DNA from: a virus
IMG/VR virus record: IMGVR_UViG_3300021517_000162
Location: 1-53,267 of that record
Reading direction: 5' to 3' (one strand)
DNA length: 53,267 nt
The position numbers were made by a program, and so were the translations under genes. Shown one piece after another: positions 15,915-25,290 of the stretch. Within the stretch, counting starts at the first letter, position 1, and each line of letters starts with the position of its first letter. Below the pieces are notes generated by a model. It was not told where the DNA came from. It saw only the letters and a program-made list of their open reading frames with translations, and ran no database searches.

Positions 15915-17074
15915 ATATCCACATACCCTTCTTCATTCTGTTCCATAGGCTCCACTTCTGAAAACTTGGAACGAACAACTTCCTCCACTTCTGCAAACAA
16001 CAATGGATCATCATATAAACCTTGCACAGCTTGGGCACGACCTTGCCACTTATGCGAACCATACTGATACCAAGCTCCAGATTTTGAAATAACCCCAAAA
16101 TTCTCGGCTAATTCAAGAACATCACGGGCTCGATCAAACCCAACTGGATATAAAGCTCCGTTTGAAATATGAAAATAAGAGTATTGTACTTTACCCTCTT
16201 TTGGTGCCACTTTCGTCTTGGAAATTGAAACCCGAATACGTTCTCCTATTGATTGAGCCGTCTCCCCCTCCGTACGCGTATCATTCTTGTATACATATCC
16301 AACTTGCTCACAACGCATAACCAAACTTGCATCGTATACAATCGACTTACCACCTCCGATTTTCCAATCTTTACCCCATGCTTTGTCGTACGCACTCGCA
16401 TTCACATCCTCCGATTCACGCGCTATGGCCAATAAAGCAGTACCTGTTGTCGCAAGAAGAGGTATGAGCTCATCAAGCCAAGCCGCATTCATGGCAGCTT
16501 TTACCTGTGCTGCCCGGCCTCCCATTCCATCCACTCCTCCTTTCTCCGTACCCTCAGAAATCTTCTTCATAAGATTCTGGGGCACAAGCTTTCGAAGTGA
16601 ATCTAACACTATAATTCCCGTTGTATCAGGGGGGACAACCCCCGTGCTACGCATTTTTGCAATGGTTTCCGCAAACTCACGCACTTTATCAACGGTTTCT
16701 TCATAAGTTCGTGGGCGCAATGCAAAAAATTTTGAATCCTCCACATACTCTCCCATTAATTGCCTTATCCAAGTAATCGGTGTTGTGAATTCTGCATCGA
16801 TAAACAAAGCAAAATGACCACGTTTGAGAAAAGAGTAGATAAGACCATGGGCAAACACAGTTTTCCCATTGTTTGATTTACCATGTATAAGCATATATCT
16901 ATCAATGGGTAGACCACCAACCCCTGTAGCATGGTCAAATTGCGGAAATATAGTAGGTACAGCACGCACCCTTGTAAGTACTTCTCTTGCAGGTAAAAAG
17001 CTCTTAAAATGAGATGCTATATCATCTAATTCTTGTTGTTTTTTCGACTGTTCTATTGATTTTTTACGACCCAT
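15911..17074 (-). CDS. RecA/UvsX-family recombinase
   Basis: 387 aa. Walker A is GKSNNGKT (about residues 65 to 72), followed by ALFIDAEFTTP, a Walker B IIVLDSLRKLVP, and the DNA-binding-loop region with GGVDGMGGRAAQ and KIGGGKSIVYDASLVMRCE. It drives strand exchange in recombination-dependent replication and repair, like T4 UvsX. The C-terminus (from about residue 330) is a helical, acidic extension. ATG at 17074 has AGGAG 6 nt upstream. It is followed by the Mre11-like gene with a 4-bp overlap. Confidence 0.92.
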   Translation of the reverse strand: MGRKKSIEQSKKQQELDDIASHFKSFLPAREVLTRVRAVPTIFPQFDHATGVGGLPIDRYMLIHGKSNNGKTVFAHGLIYSFLKRGHFALFIDAEFTTPITWIRQLMGEYVEDSKFFALRPRTYEETVDKVREFAETIAKMRSTGVVPPDTTGIIVLDSLRKLVPQNLMKKISEGTEKGGVDGMGGRAAQVKAAMNAAWLDELIPLLATTGTALLAIARESEDVNASAYDKAWGKDWKIGGGKSIVYDASLVMRCEQVGYVYKNDTRTEGETAQSIGERIRVSISKTKVAPKEGKVQYSYFHISNGALYPVGFDRARDVLELAENFGVISKSGAWYQYGSHKWQGRAQAVQGLYDDPLLFAEVEEVVRSKFSEVEPMEQNEEGYVDI

Positions 17075-17091
17075 GTAAAACTCCTATACAC

Positions 17092-18324
17092 TCAAAAAGG
17101 CACATCATCTGTTGTAAGATCAAATGCTGGTTTGAAATCTTTTTTTTCTACCTCCGTAGGAGGTTTCGCAACTACCTCCTTAGGAGCATCTTGCATTAAA
17201 ACAGATTTCCTAGTTCGTCTTTTTGCAACTGGAGGTGGGGTCGGTTCACCATACTGTGCCCCACACTCTTTGCATACCATATCAGTTGAATACATCTCGC
17301 TATTACATTGGTCACACACAACAAATTCTTCACTTTTCAACACCTTAGCATTGGTAGTCACTTCTGTGGAGGTTGATAATGATTTCACAGATGTCTCCTG
17401 TTTTGTCGCCAAAGGGGCAGAAGGCGTTTGCCTAGATATTTGTCTATTGAACCCTTTAGGAGGTGCAAAAAGTTCATCATAGGGTAATTCAATGAGCGAA
17501 TATTGTTCAAGCATCATACGAAATTCCATAGGATCCGCGGGCTTTGCAAACATACCCAAATCAATGGGTTCGGAGGCCAATAATTCTTGTATTTCAGGGG
17601 TATATTCAATTTTAGGCATAATTTTAGCCGAGTATCTTTGAAACACACTGGAGGCATCTTTATCCACTTCCCAACGCATACATTGTGGATATCGAGTAAT
17701 ATCGCCTTTTTCCGAACCAAATTGATCCTCCCAATCATTCATGGCTTTCTGCACACACTCTCCTATTAAACTCGATTCTGTAGCAATCTGAAGACCCGAA
17801 TAAACCGCATCATTGTCCACCAAATAAAACATGTAGTTCATCTTGACTTGAACATTTTGGCGCCAAGCATCTTGCTGTGATATTCGAGCCCTCCGCATCT
17901 CCGTTTTTTGGGCATCCGTAAGATTTCTCGAATTAAACTCTCCGTATACACCTCCAGCTGCAATTTCAAAGACTGTGTTTTCTCCAGGTACGCGAATCAC
18001 AGGTTCAAGCCAATTAAGTTGACCCCTCACAACTTGATCCCTAATATACTCAGCATAACGACAAATTGGGCATACTTTAGGAGACATCCCATGCATTAAA
18101 TCATGGGAATTTTCCGCACAATTCCATCTCATTGAATATATATTCTTTGAATTTATACCCTTAGATTCATCTACTTTTTTTATAACCCTTGGAAACATAT
18201 GTGCCCAAAGTACTTGTGGTTTGGTTTTTGGGTGAAGCCATACATTTGCATAACCTTGTGTTTTCCAACTACGAAAAAAAGAAGCCCGTCTTGAACCACG
18301 TTTAACAACAAAATCAAAACCCAT
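17092..18324 (-). CDS. Single-stranded DNA-binding protein, zinc-containing
   Basis: 410 aa. The position between polymerase and recombinase, a central OB-like region, a Cys/His cluster (NCAENSHDLMHGMSPKVCPIC, about residues 67 to 87) like the gp32-type zinc site, and the C-terminal tip TTDDVPF support an SSB. The acidic DDVPF end matches the protein-docking tail (DDIPF) of cellular SSBs. A second zinc-ribbon (CDQCNSEMYSTDMVCKECG) lies in the C-terminal third within a Lys/Thr/Pro-rich linker. T4 gp32 is 301 aa; this one is longer. The family call rests on layout and motifs, not on a database match. Confidence 0.72.
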   Translation of the reverse strand: MGFDFVVKRGSRRASFFRSWKTQGYANVWLHPKTKPQVLWAHMFPRVIKKVDESKGINSKNIYSMRWNCAENSHDLMHGMSPKVCPICRYAEYIRDQVVRGQLNWLEPVIRVPGENTVFEIAAGGVYGEFNSRNLTDAQKTEMRRARISQQDAWRQNVQVKMNYMFYLVDNDAVYSGLQIATESSLIGECVQKAMNDWEDQFGSEKGDITRYPQCMRWEVDKDASSVFQRYSAKIMPKIEYTPEIQELLASEPIDLGMFAKPADPMEFRMMLEQYSLIELPYDELFAPPKGFNRQISRQTPSAPLATKQETSVKSLSTSTEVTTNAKVLKSEEFVVCDQCNSEMYSTDMVCKECGAQYGEPTPPPVAKRRTRKSVLMQDAPKEVVAKPPTEVEKKDFKPAFDLTTDDVPF

Positions 18325-18331
18325 GACATAC

Positions 18332-18832
18332 CTACTTTCTCAATGTATACAACATCGTTTGCAATGATTTACAACGTATTTTTGACAATTCAGCCAACAT
18401 TTCCAAATGTTCTTCTGTAGCTTTCAACTTGGAAAGTTTTTCCTCTATCTCCTGATACTCTTTTTCGAACAATACCCCTATACTTGCTTTGACATCACCA
18501 TCAGTAATCTGTTTTTTTACTGACCAAGTTTCACGTTCTTGTTGAACATGCAAAAGAGCACGTCTCCACATGTCCGACTTAATAGGAGATACCTCCTTTT
18601 CGTAACGTTCTCTCTCAAGTTTTCCACATAAATAAAGCCTATGAGCATTTCTCGCATTGGTCTCCGCATAGTCCATATGACGCATGAGAGTAGAATAATC
18701 AGATCTTTGATCTCCTACGTACAAATCTTTCTCGATTTTCTCATATGTACCTATCAAATCGATCTCATATATTGATTCAACAATTTTTCCTATCTCACCA
18801 TACGATTGATCTACCTCACTCCGTTTTCTCAT
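18332..18832 (-). CDS. Hypothetical helical protein
   Basis: 166 aa from the ATG at 18832, which has GGAGGT 5 nt upstream; it overlaps the polymerase stop by 17 bp. An earlier in-frame start at 18865 lacks such a site. The sequence is charged and helical (YDVG-free, Lys/Glu rich, e.g. KEYQEIEEKLSKLKATEEHLEMLAELSKI), with no family recognised. Being between polymerase and SSB genes, it may be a polymerase accessory or a mediator that loads the recombinase, but nothing in the sequence proves this. Confidence 0.55.
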   Translation of the reverse strand: MRKRSEVDQSYGEIGKIVESIYEIDLIGTYEKIEKDLYVGDQRSDYSTLMRHMDYAETNARNAHRLYLCGKLERERYEKEVSPIKSDMWRRALLHVQQERETWSVKKQITDGDVKASIGVLFEKEYQEIEEKLSKLKATEEHLEMLAELSKIRCKSLQTMLYTLRK

Positions 18833-21302
18833 CTTGCACCTCCACTTTTCCTCTGATAAATTCATTTACCACTTTTATGGCCTCCTTTTTATCCTTGACA
18901 TATACTTTTTTACTTTTCCAAGGTAACTTGAAAATAAATGGTACAACCCCCTTATTTTCATACAACCATTCTTGCAATTTAACCAAATTTTCAGCTGTAA
19001 TATCAGACGACTTCTTACCTCCTCTTGGCCTAACCACCCCAGGAACAACAGGTTTGATTTTCTCCGGTCTTGTTTTTTGAAACATCGTCCAATCATGCAA
19101 AGGGAAAGCCGAAGATAACAATCGAAAAGTAGGTGGATATACAAGTGAATCCCAAAGATAATATCTATCACAAACACCATCATATTCTTCGGCATACATA
19201 ACAGTCAAAGGGCGCACACTTGCGTCCATAACCACATATCCTATCCGCGTTCCAATTGAAACCTCCACACCCTTGTGTATCAAATCTTTGGCAACAACCA
19301 CATGCCTTGGAAGAGCTGAAAAAGTACCATCTTTCTTAAGCCTTACCGAGTAATGCTCCACTTCTTTTGACAAGGTTTTGGATATGATGACCTCCGATAA
19401 TGACAATGGCTCATTAAGCACATGATTCATCGTCTTTTGAACAATTTCCTCATATATATTTGAGTCTTCACAGCCTGCACAAATCTTTTCAATCACCTGT
19501 ATTTGTAGTTTTCGGGCCAAAAAAACAGAGTCTCCCCTCCGATATTCAAGACCCTTAATCTCCGGTTTCGATTCTACAGAAGCTCTTTTACCTTTGTAAT
19601 GTAAATACGAACCAACATATTTCTTTGCCCCCACAAAAACCACTCGATCAAAGGCTTTTTCATAGGCTAAACATATATCATTCTCCACACACCCCATGCG
19701 CTCAATCATCTGTGGATACAATGTTTCGTTGCACCATGAAACAAATGATTTGAAAACCTCCGCATCCACCCCCTTGACAAAAAGAGAGTCAGTATCAGCA
19801 TATATGGCCTTCATACCCCTATTTTCAGCTTCTTTTATCGTCTCCTTTATCAATTGAGCTCCAGTTTGCGTTACACTCTCAGCAATCTGTGCATCAAAAA
19901 ACCTTGAAAACGAACTACCCACAACCCCATAAAAAGAATTTGCGGCCACCTTGTAAGCTGTAGATAAACGATTTGCATCATACCACCCCGATGTTCCTGG
20001 GGGTAATTCATCTCGATCTTTTGATGATTTTTTTCGAAGATCTATGAGTTTTTTCAAAGCAAAAGGTAATATACCTTGTAATTTTGAAAATCTAACACCT
20101 GTAGCCTCCACAAGACATTCTCCTGTCTCTGATTTTGTTTCTGGTGACATATTCCAAGAAATCATGATTGACGGATACAACCTTTGAAAATCAGCCACAT
20201 GTATATTTTTTTCAATACCATGTGCTTCAGGAGGCATAACATAAGCCCCTTTGAATTTTTCATGTTCTACAACCACATTTTTTGACAGAAATTTAAGACC
20301 CTTAGGCTTTGCCAATCGCAACAAAAAAGAATCTACTTGTTTTACAGGCTGGAGACCATATGTATCTGGCAATACCCCAGTAACCTCACATAATGATTGA
20401 AATAAATCAACCAAACCCGTCTTTTTCTCTATCTGTTGTAAAAGCTTGGTATCTTTCAAGTTGTATTTGACAAGAGCCTCCCTATCGGAGCCTCCTTTTT
20501 CCCAATAATACCAAGTTCGTGAACCATCAAGAGTATCTTTTCCTTCTCCTAGGATGGCTTGGGCAATATCATTGAGTTTATAGCTTGTTTTCTCGTCTCC
20601 GCTTTCAGCAGCAGTGTTCAAACGCTTGAAAAGAAGCATATGATCAAGCCACAACCAATATCGATGATTGACCGACAATCCAAGGTATTTTGTACGTTCT
20701 TTTATAACCTTAAAATCAAAACCATCACCATTCCAAGCAAGAACCTGCTCATACTGTTGAAGTTCTTGCCAAAGACTCATTACAAGGTCTTGTTCATCAT
20801 TGTAGCTATCACGATTCAATACCTCCACTTTTTCATGACCCAAATCATCTACAAGGGCCCATGAAAGTATCGCCGCTCGACCCTCCACAGCCTTTATAAA
20901 AGGTACACGCGAATCAGTTTCAAGGTCAATATAACAACGCTTGGGTTTGGCAATCTCCACATTGTTATCTATCAAATAACGCATTACGGGTGATAAATCA
21001 CCTTCGTAGTGTTCTCCACTTTCAAATATGCAATATGGCTTCTCCCCCCACAAAGCATTTTGTCTCGCCTCATAATCTACCCAATTGATGCGCAACCAAT
21101 TAATATGATCATAAGGTTCTATGATCAACTCACGAACAAGAGGACTCGATTTCAACCAATGAAGACAACTTTCTGAAATTTCACTGTACTTATGATAGGA
21201 GATATATTGTGCTTTCTCCCTTTTTATAACTCGTTCTCCATTTACCCTTGTAATTAAAGTTAAATCACCCTCATATGATGCAAAAGCATTGATCAACTTC
21301 AT
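18816..21302 (-). CDS. Family B DNA polymerase with 3'-5' exonuclease
   Basis: 828 aa, a phage-type PolB. Exonuclease motifs: YIDLETDS (about residue 126), LAWNGDGFDFKVI and YNLKDTKLL. Polymerase motifs: A, DFQRLYPSIMISWNMSPETK (about 370); B, KVAANSFYGVVGSSFSRFFD; C, YADTDSLFVKG (about 501). All catalytic Asp residues are present. No protein-priming insert is evident, so priming by the DnaG-like primase is expected, as in T4. The start at 21302 has GAGGG upstream. It should be the replicative polymerase. Confidence 0.96.
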   Translation of the reverse strand: MKLINAFASYEGDLTLITRVNGERVIKREKAQYISYHKYSEISESCLHWLKSSPLVRELIIEPYDHINWLRINWVDYEARQNALWGEKPYCIFESGEHYEGDLSPVMRYLIDNNVEIAKPKRCYIDLETDSRVPFIKAVEGRAAILSWALVDDLGHEKVEVLNRDSYNDEQDLVMSLWQELQQYEQVLAWNGDGFDFKVIKERTKYLGLSVNHRYWLWLDHMLLFKRLNTAAESGDEKTSYKLNDIAQAILGEGKDTLDGSRTWYYWEKGGSDREALVKYNLKDTKLLQQIEKKTGLVDLFQSLCEVTGVLPDTYGLQPVKQVDSFLLRLAKPKGLKFLSKNVVVEHEKFKGAYVMPPEAHGIEKNIHVADFQRLYPSIMISWNMSPETKSETGECLVEATGVRFSKLQGILPFALKKLIDLRKKSSKDRDELPPGTSGWYDANRLSTAYKVAANSFYGVVGSSFSRFFDAQIAESVTQTGAQLIKETIKEAENRGMKAIYADTDSLFVKGVDAEVFKSFVSWCNETLYPQMIERMGCVENDICLAYEKAFDRVVFVGAKKYVGSYLHYKGKRASVESKPEIKGLEYRRGDSVFLARKLQIQVIEKICAGCEDSNIYEEIVQKTMNHVLNEPLSLSEVIISKTLSKEVEHYSVRLKKDGTFSALPRHVVVAKDLIHKGVEVSIGTRIGYVVMDASVRPLTVMYAEEYDGVCDRYYLWDSLVYPPTFRLLSSAFPLHDWTMFQKTRPEKIKPVVPGVVRPRGGKKSSDITAENLVKLQEWLYENKGVVPFIFKLPWKSKKVYVKDKKEAIKVVNEFIRGKVEVQDEKTE

Positions 21303-21350
21303 TATATACCCTCATGTTCTCTAAATTCCCTAAATTCCCTAAAAAAAATA

Positions 21351-22352
21351 CTACTTTGTAACTTTTTTTGATCCCCCCTTTGGCCTCATTTGCCTTACTT
21401 GTAAATATAATGAACCTGTGGCTTCTGAACGTAATTCAAACTCAATAATATACTCTCCGAACTCCACTTGCCCAACCGGGTTGTCTCCTACTGAATTAGC
21501 ACGTCTCAAATTTCCATCTGATTTTTTCGCAGAATCCAAAGAAAAAAGAAGCACATTAACTTGACTCACAAGTTTGCGATCTAAAACCTCAGAGTACAAA
21601 AAAGGATAAGGCACAGAAGTGGTGCACAAAATTATATTATCTTCTGAATTCGGAGATACCCTCCTATTTTTTTCCCAATCCTCCACAGAGACTTTCGACC
21701 CATCCGGAAGCTTTTTCATACGAGCTTCTTGAAATATTGGGTTATTGTCTATCATGTCTTTCATCTGACGCACAGGCGCCGATGAAACCTCAAGGGGTAA
21801 ATTTTTCTTTACCCCTACCTCCTTTTCTGGAGATAAATTATCCGACTCACTCTCCTCCTCTAAATCATCATCCAAAAGCTCCGTACCCACATTTTTATGC
21901 TTAGAAACAAGGCTTTTAACCTCTTTGTCAACATCCCTTGATGATTTACCCCTACTTTTTTCGAGAAGATCGTTCCTATCTGCATCAGGAACTTTGAGCA
22001 TGAGAATCAAATTTGACACTGAATGACCTTTAATCTGAGTCTCCGTATACGTCTCAGCAACGCGAATCATTCGATATGCATGGGTTTTTGTTATCCCAAG
22101 TTCCTTCTCCACAAAGCTCCCAAACGATTGAATTGTCGTATATATGGGTTGCCCTTTAGCATCTTTTCTCTGTTTCCAAAGCTGATTTTGAAATATACCA
22201 TTCAAATGTTTCGCATATTCCCAAACGCTTTTTGCAGCATTTGTACCCAATTGCTTTGCAATACGAATGGCCTCATCCAAGTCTTTTTCTGTTTGTTTTT
22301 TCGTCTTTTCTGCCAATGCGGGCATGACCTCTCCTGTGCGCCTTAATAACAT
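21351..22352 (-). CDS. Putative DNA-binding regulator (HTH)
   Basis: Up to 333 aa; a second start at 22325 (AGGAGAGG upstream) would give 324 aa and is as good as the one at 22352 (GGGAG upstream). A helix-turn-helix-like region lies near residues 80 to 110 (FGSFVEKELGITKTHAYRMIRVAETY), followed by a charged acidic linker (ELLDDDLEEESESD) and a C-terminal domain that may be a separate globular unit. No family is recognised. The leader of this gene carries the 15-bp word AGGATATCAAGCTTG, so it may be self-regulated. A replication-initiation or segregation role is another option given its place in the replication block. Confidence 0.55.
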   Translation of the reverse strand: MLLRRTGEVMPALAEKTKKQTEKDLDEAIRIAKQLGTNAAKSVWEYAKHLNGIFQNQLWKQRKDAKGQPIYTTIQSFGSFVEKELGITKTHAYRMIRVAETYTETQIKGHSVSNLILMLKVPDADRNDLLEKSRGKSSRDVDKEVKSLVSKHKNVGTELLDDDLEEESESDNLSPEKEVGVKKNLPLEVSSAPVRQMKDMIDNNPIFQEARMKKLPDGSKVSVEDWEKNRRVSPNSEDNIILCTTSVPYPFLYSEVLDRKLVSQVNVLLFSLDSAKKSDGNLRRANSVGDNPVGQVEFGEYIIEFELRSEATGSLYLQVRQMRPKGGSKKVTK

Positions 22353-22373
22353 TTAGTCTCCCATCAACCCTAG

Positions 22374-22388
22374 AGGATATCAAGCTTG
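22374..22388 (+). promoter_or_regulatory. Copy of the AAGCTT-centred operator-like word
   Basis: AGGATATCAAGCTTG lies in the 55-bp gap between two putative DNA-binding protein genes. The same 15-mer occurs in opposite orientation in the promoter-like site at 27769 to 27797, and its 12-bp core also in the one before terS. No clear -35/-10 pair is seen here, so it may be an operator only. Confidence 0.45.
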
Positions 22389-22407
22389 CTAATTGATCTC
22401 CGTTTCG

Positions 22408-22926
22408 TCAAGCAATTTTTTTCATACCCTTCGTTTTTTCATAAACATACTCATTTAATGGCACTCTCCGTTTTCGCTTATTCCTATCCTCCTTATATTC
22501 AGGGGTATCCTTATTTTTCGACAATAAATCACGTATTTCATCGCGTATTCCAAGCTTTTTCACATACCTATGGGCTGTAATCAAACTCAAACCAAGCTCT
22601 TTTGCGACCTGCTTCATGATCGTTGATTTCTCTGCCACAGCCAATATAATTGAAATCGCCTTGCTGGGGTCGATCTCCGTTAAATACCCCAAATCATGTT
22701 TCACATATGACATTGAAACCTCCAGATCACACACATAATATCGAGTGGATAACCGCCTCCGAACATCCTTATACCATCCATATAAACCCACATCTCTTAG
22801 AATTTCCAACAAATTACTGGGCCTTATTCCCAAGCGATTGGCCGTTGCTGTGGCATGCCCTCCCTCCTGGAGAATGGCATCCTTATACTCTAACCATCTT
22901 TTTTTCGATAATACAGTATTAGCCAT
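22408..22926 (-). CDS. Putative DNA-binding protein with two HTH-like regions
   Basis: 172 aa from the ATG at 22926, which overlaps the primase stop by 8 bp (ATGGCTAA). Two helix-turn-helix-like segments can be seen: HATATANRLGIRPSNLLEILRDVGL near the N-terminus, like a Fis-type motif, and MKQVAKELGLSLITAHRYVKKLGI in the middle. The C-terminus is strongly basic (NKRKRRVP). Such a protein could be a transcription factor for early/late switching. Its gene is followed by the operator-like word at 22374. No specific family is named. Confidence 0.6.
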   Translation of the reverse strand: MANTVLSKKRWLEYKDAILQEGGHATATANRLGIRPSNLLEILRDVGLYGWYKDVRRRLSTRYYVCDLEVSMSYVKHDLGYLTEIDPSKAISIILAVAEKSTIMKQVAKELGLSLITAHRYVKKLGIRDEIRDLLSKNKDTPEYKEDRNKRKRRVPLNEYVYEKTKGMKKIA

Positions 22927-23839
22927 ACATAAGCCCCTTGAGATCTCCCGGAGACATCGAAGCCGGATCAAAGCCCATGGGCAAGTTAATCCTTTTTATC
23001 ATGATCGGAAACTTTTTCAATGAATTTTCTATCTGATCGGCACATCTTTGACCTGTTGTATCTGAATCTAATGCTAGAAAAACCCTTCGAAAAGTTGACA
23101 ATCGCAAAACAAGTTGAGGGGTAATACGCGAACCACCCAATGCCAAAAGTGCACAACTTGGGGCAATTCTTTCAAAGGCCATTGCATCAAATATACCCTC
23201 CGTTACAACTATATCCTGTCTCCACTGGAGAATTGGCCATCGATTTTGACCGAAAAATATCGAGTAATCTGGGTTTAAATCGCGATGTGGATACATGTAC
23301 CTACGTTGTTGAGACGAAATTGTACGGGCCATATAAGATACAGGGTTTTCATCTTCATCTCTCACAATCAAAACCACTCTACCCCAAAGAAGGCCTTCAA
23401 GCGCATACCCATGACCCCATTGATCGATCTGTGATGGCCATACCCCGCGCGAAAGCACATATTCTTGCATCGATCCAGGCCATTCAGAAAACGGAGTATC
23501 CACTTGTATTTCTGGGGGCAACTGAAATGAAGGTTTTTTTGTTTTATATGAAAAAACAAGCTTCTCCACATGCTCTTTTTCCACCCAACCTTTGTTTTGA
23601 AGCCATTTTTTCGCCTCCACATAAGTGCATTCGCGCACATGCATAATAAGCGAGTATATCGAACCTCCAAACCCACACGATTGGCAAAAATTCTTTCCCT
23701 CCGAACCTCCTTTTACGCGTATCGACCAACTTGGATGCTTATCTTCATGCCTACCAGATGGGCAACGCGCAAGCCACTCTGTGGGTAACTCCCTCTCCAC
23801 TTTTATACCCAATCCTCCTAGTATGTTTTCAACGTTCAT
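22919..23839 (-). CDS. DnaG-like DNA primase (zinc finger + Toprim)
   Basis: 306 aa, short like many phage primases. The N-terminal CHC2-type zinc site uses C26, H31 or H35, C52 and C55 (CPSGRHEDKHPSW then CQSCG). The Toprim domain has VVTEGIFDAMAFERI (catalytic Glu), LALGGSR and FLALDSDTTGQ (metal-binding Asp pair). It would make RNA primers for lagging-strand synthesis and for initiation. Its start overlaps the helicase stop by ATGA, so the two are made together. The helicase-binding C-terminal domain of bacterial DnaG is absent. Confidence 0.92.
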   Translation of the reverse strand: MNVENILGGLGIKVERELPTEWLARCPSGRHEDKHPSWSIRVKGGSEGKNFCQSCGFGGSIYSLIMHVRECTYVEAKKWLQNKGWVEKEHVEKLVFSYKTKKPSFQLPPEIQVDTPFSEWPGSMQEYVLSRGVWPSQIDQWGHGYALEGLLWGRVVLIVRDEDENPVSYMARTISSQQRRYMYPHRDLNPDYSIFFGQNRWPILQWRQDIVVTEGIFDAMAFERIAPSCALLALGGSRITPQLVLRLSTFRRVFLALDSDTTGQRCADQIENSLKKFPIMIKRINLPMGFDPASMSPGDLKGLMYG

Positions 23840-25290
23840 TTCGATTTTCTCTTAGCTTTCACAGGTATGGGCATATCATTAGAACCTACAGCTTCTGTTG
23901 TATTGGGCTCAAAAGACAATTCTCTACCCCCAGAAACAACACCCGTATGAGGGTCCCAATAAAATTCTATCGCTAAAGGCCATTTTCCATACCTTTGCTT
24001 CAATATATAAACCTCCAGGGAGATATCTGGCACATTTTTCCACAATGCCGGACGATGCACCCCAATAATTGCATCAGCAACCTCCACCCAAGCCGCAGAT
24101 CCTTTAATACCTTCGCGAGTAGGTCTTTTATCAACACGCATTTCAACGTCTTTTAATCGTTGTTGTGCCAACAATATACCATGAATTTTCATTTCTTCTA
24201 CCATTGCTTGTTGACGAAAAAGAGCATGCTTCTCCTCCTCCGTATCTGAATCTACAAGACATCGTTCCCACAAATCAGCCACAAAAACATCAGCACCAAT
24301 GTCTGCAATATACCCATGAACAAGGTCTAAATTTCGCTCATTCGAACTACGCTCGTTGGCATGCCTACGAAACGGGTTCTCTATAAACCTCACAAATTTC
24401 GATATATCATGCATCACTTGTTCAATCTTCACAACATCCTCTTCTACTATTTTTCCTTGAGCTACAAGCTCCCTCCGATACCCTAATTGCATACATGCAA
24501 GAGTCTCCAGTGTTGTTCCACCCCCCATTTCCCAAGCACCCACAGCAATTTTTTTCTCCTGTTTGTATAATCCAAGTATCAAATTGGCCGCAAAAGTACT
24601 TTTACCAGCTCCACTTACCCCTGTAATAACAGTAACCTTACCCGGGGCGGCCCCGGGGATCATGCGACGTTGCCGTTCAAAACCTTCGCCTTTATCTGGG
24701 TAAAAATCAAGACCATCAAGACCATATGAATATTGTTTAAGACCCCTCATTCGTTGCCGAATATCGTTTATTTGGTCTCCTATTAACTCTTCTGGATGTC
24801 TCAAATACTTGCGATTTGTATACCCCTCCAGTGCCGTTACAACCATGCGCGCGCTCGATCGTACAACATCAGGCGTAGCAGTTGAATCACTGAAAAGAGA
24901 GAGCATTTTTTGTACAGGGCCCGTAAGACATGTGTCTCGCGCTTTCTCCCATAGGAAAAGCTCAAGATGATGATCAACGTTCAAAATCTTGCCTTCATGC
25001 ACAGTTACAAGCTCTTGAAAAAGCTCCCAATTAATATCCTCCGATGAAAAAATTTGCTGAGCTGTGGGTATGGAAAATTCAAGATTTCTCCTCTCCAGTT
25101 CAGAGATCACCTTCCAATACTGTTGATGTTCTTTGAGCCCAAACTTATCATAATTGATAATTTTGAGCGCTTTTTTTCGAAAATCACGAGAATGAACAGC
25201 ACCCCCTATAATGATCTGCTCATTCCCGTAATCTACTATTATTTGAAGAGTTTTACCTACTTCTTTACCTACTTCGCTTCGTTTTTTCAT
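23836..25290 (-). CDS. DnaB-like replicative DNA helicase
   Basis: 484 aa, the family's usual size. An N-terminal DnaB-N-like part (SRDFRKKALKIINYDKFGLKEHQQ) precedes the RecA-like core with Walker A TGVSGAGKSTFAAN (about residue 223), a Walker B-like DVFVADLW, HGILLAQQRLKDVEMRVDKRPT (motif H4 glutamine), KGSAAWVEVADAIIGVHR and KQRYGKWPL with the arginine finger. It should form a ring hexamer and unwind the fork with the primase encoded next to it. The stop overlaps the primase start and its start overlaps the stop of the 150-aa gene, each by four bases. Confidence 0.93.
   Translation of the reverse strand: MKKRSEVGKEVGKTLQIIVDYGNEQIIIGGAVHSRDFRKKALKIINYDKFGLKEHQQYWKVISELERRNLEFSIPTAQQIFSSEDINWELFQELVTVHEGKILNVDHHLELFLWEKARDTCLTGPVQKMLSLFSDSTATPDVVRSSARMVVTALEGYTNRKYLRHPEELIGDQINDIRQRMRGLKQYSYGLDGLDFYPDKGEGFERQRRMIPGAAPGKVTVITGVSGAGKSTFAANLILGLYKQEKKIAVGAWEMGGGTTLETLACMQLGYRRELVAQGKIVEEDVVKIEQVMHDISKFVRFIENPFRRHANERSSNERNLDLVHGYIADIGADVFVADLWERCLVDSDTEEEKHALFRQQAMVEEMKIHGILLAQQRLKDVEMRVDKRPTREGIKGSAAWVEVADAIIGVHRPALWKNVPDISLEVYILKQRYGKWPLAIEFYWDPHTGVVSGGRELSFEPNTTEAVGSNDMPIPVKAKRKSK

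Noticed and set aside
16287-16706. Long + strand open frames opposite the recA-like, sheath, hub and tape measure genes
   Set aside because: They lie opposite well-supported genes, have no ribosome sites and no family signature; they are shadows.
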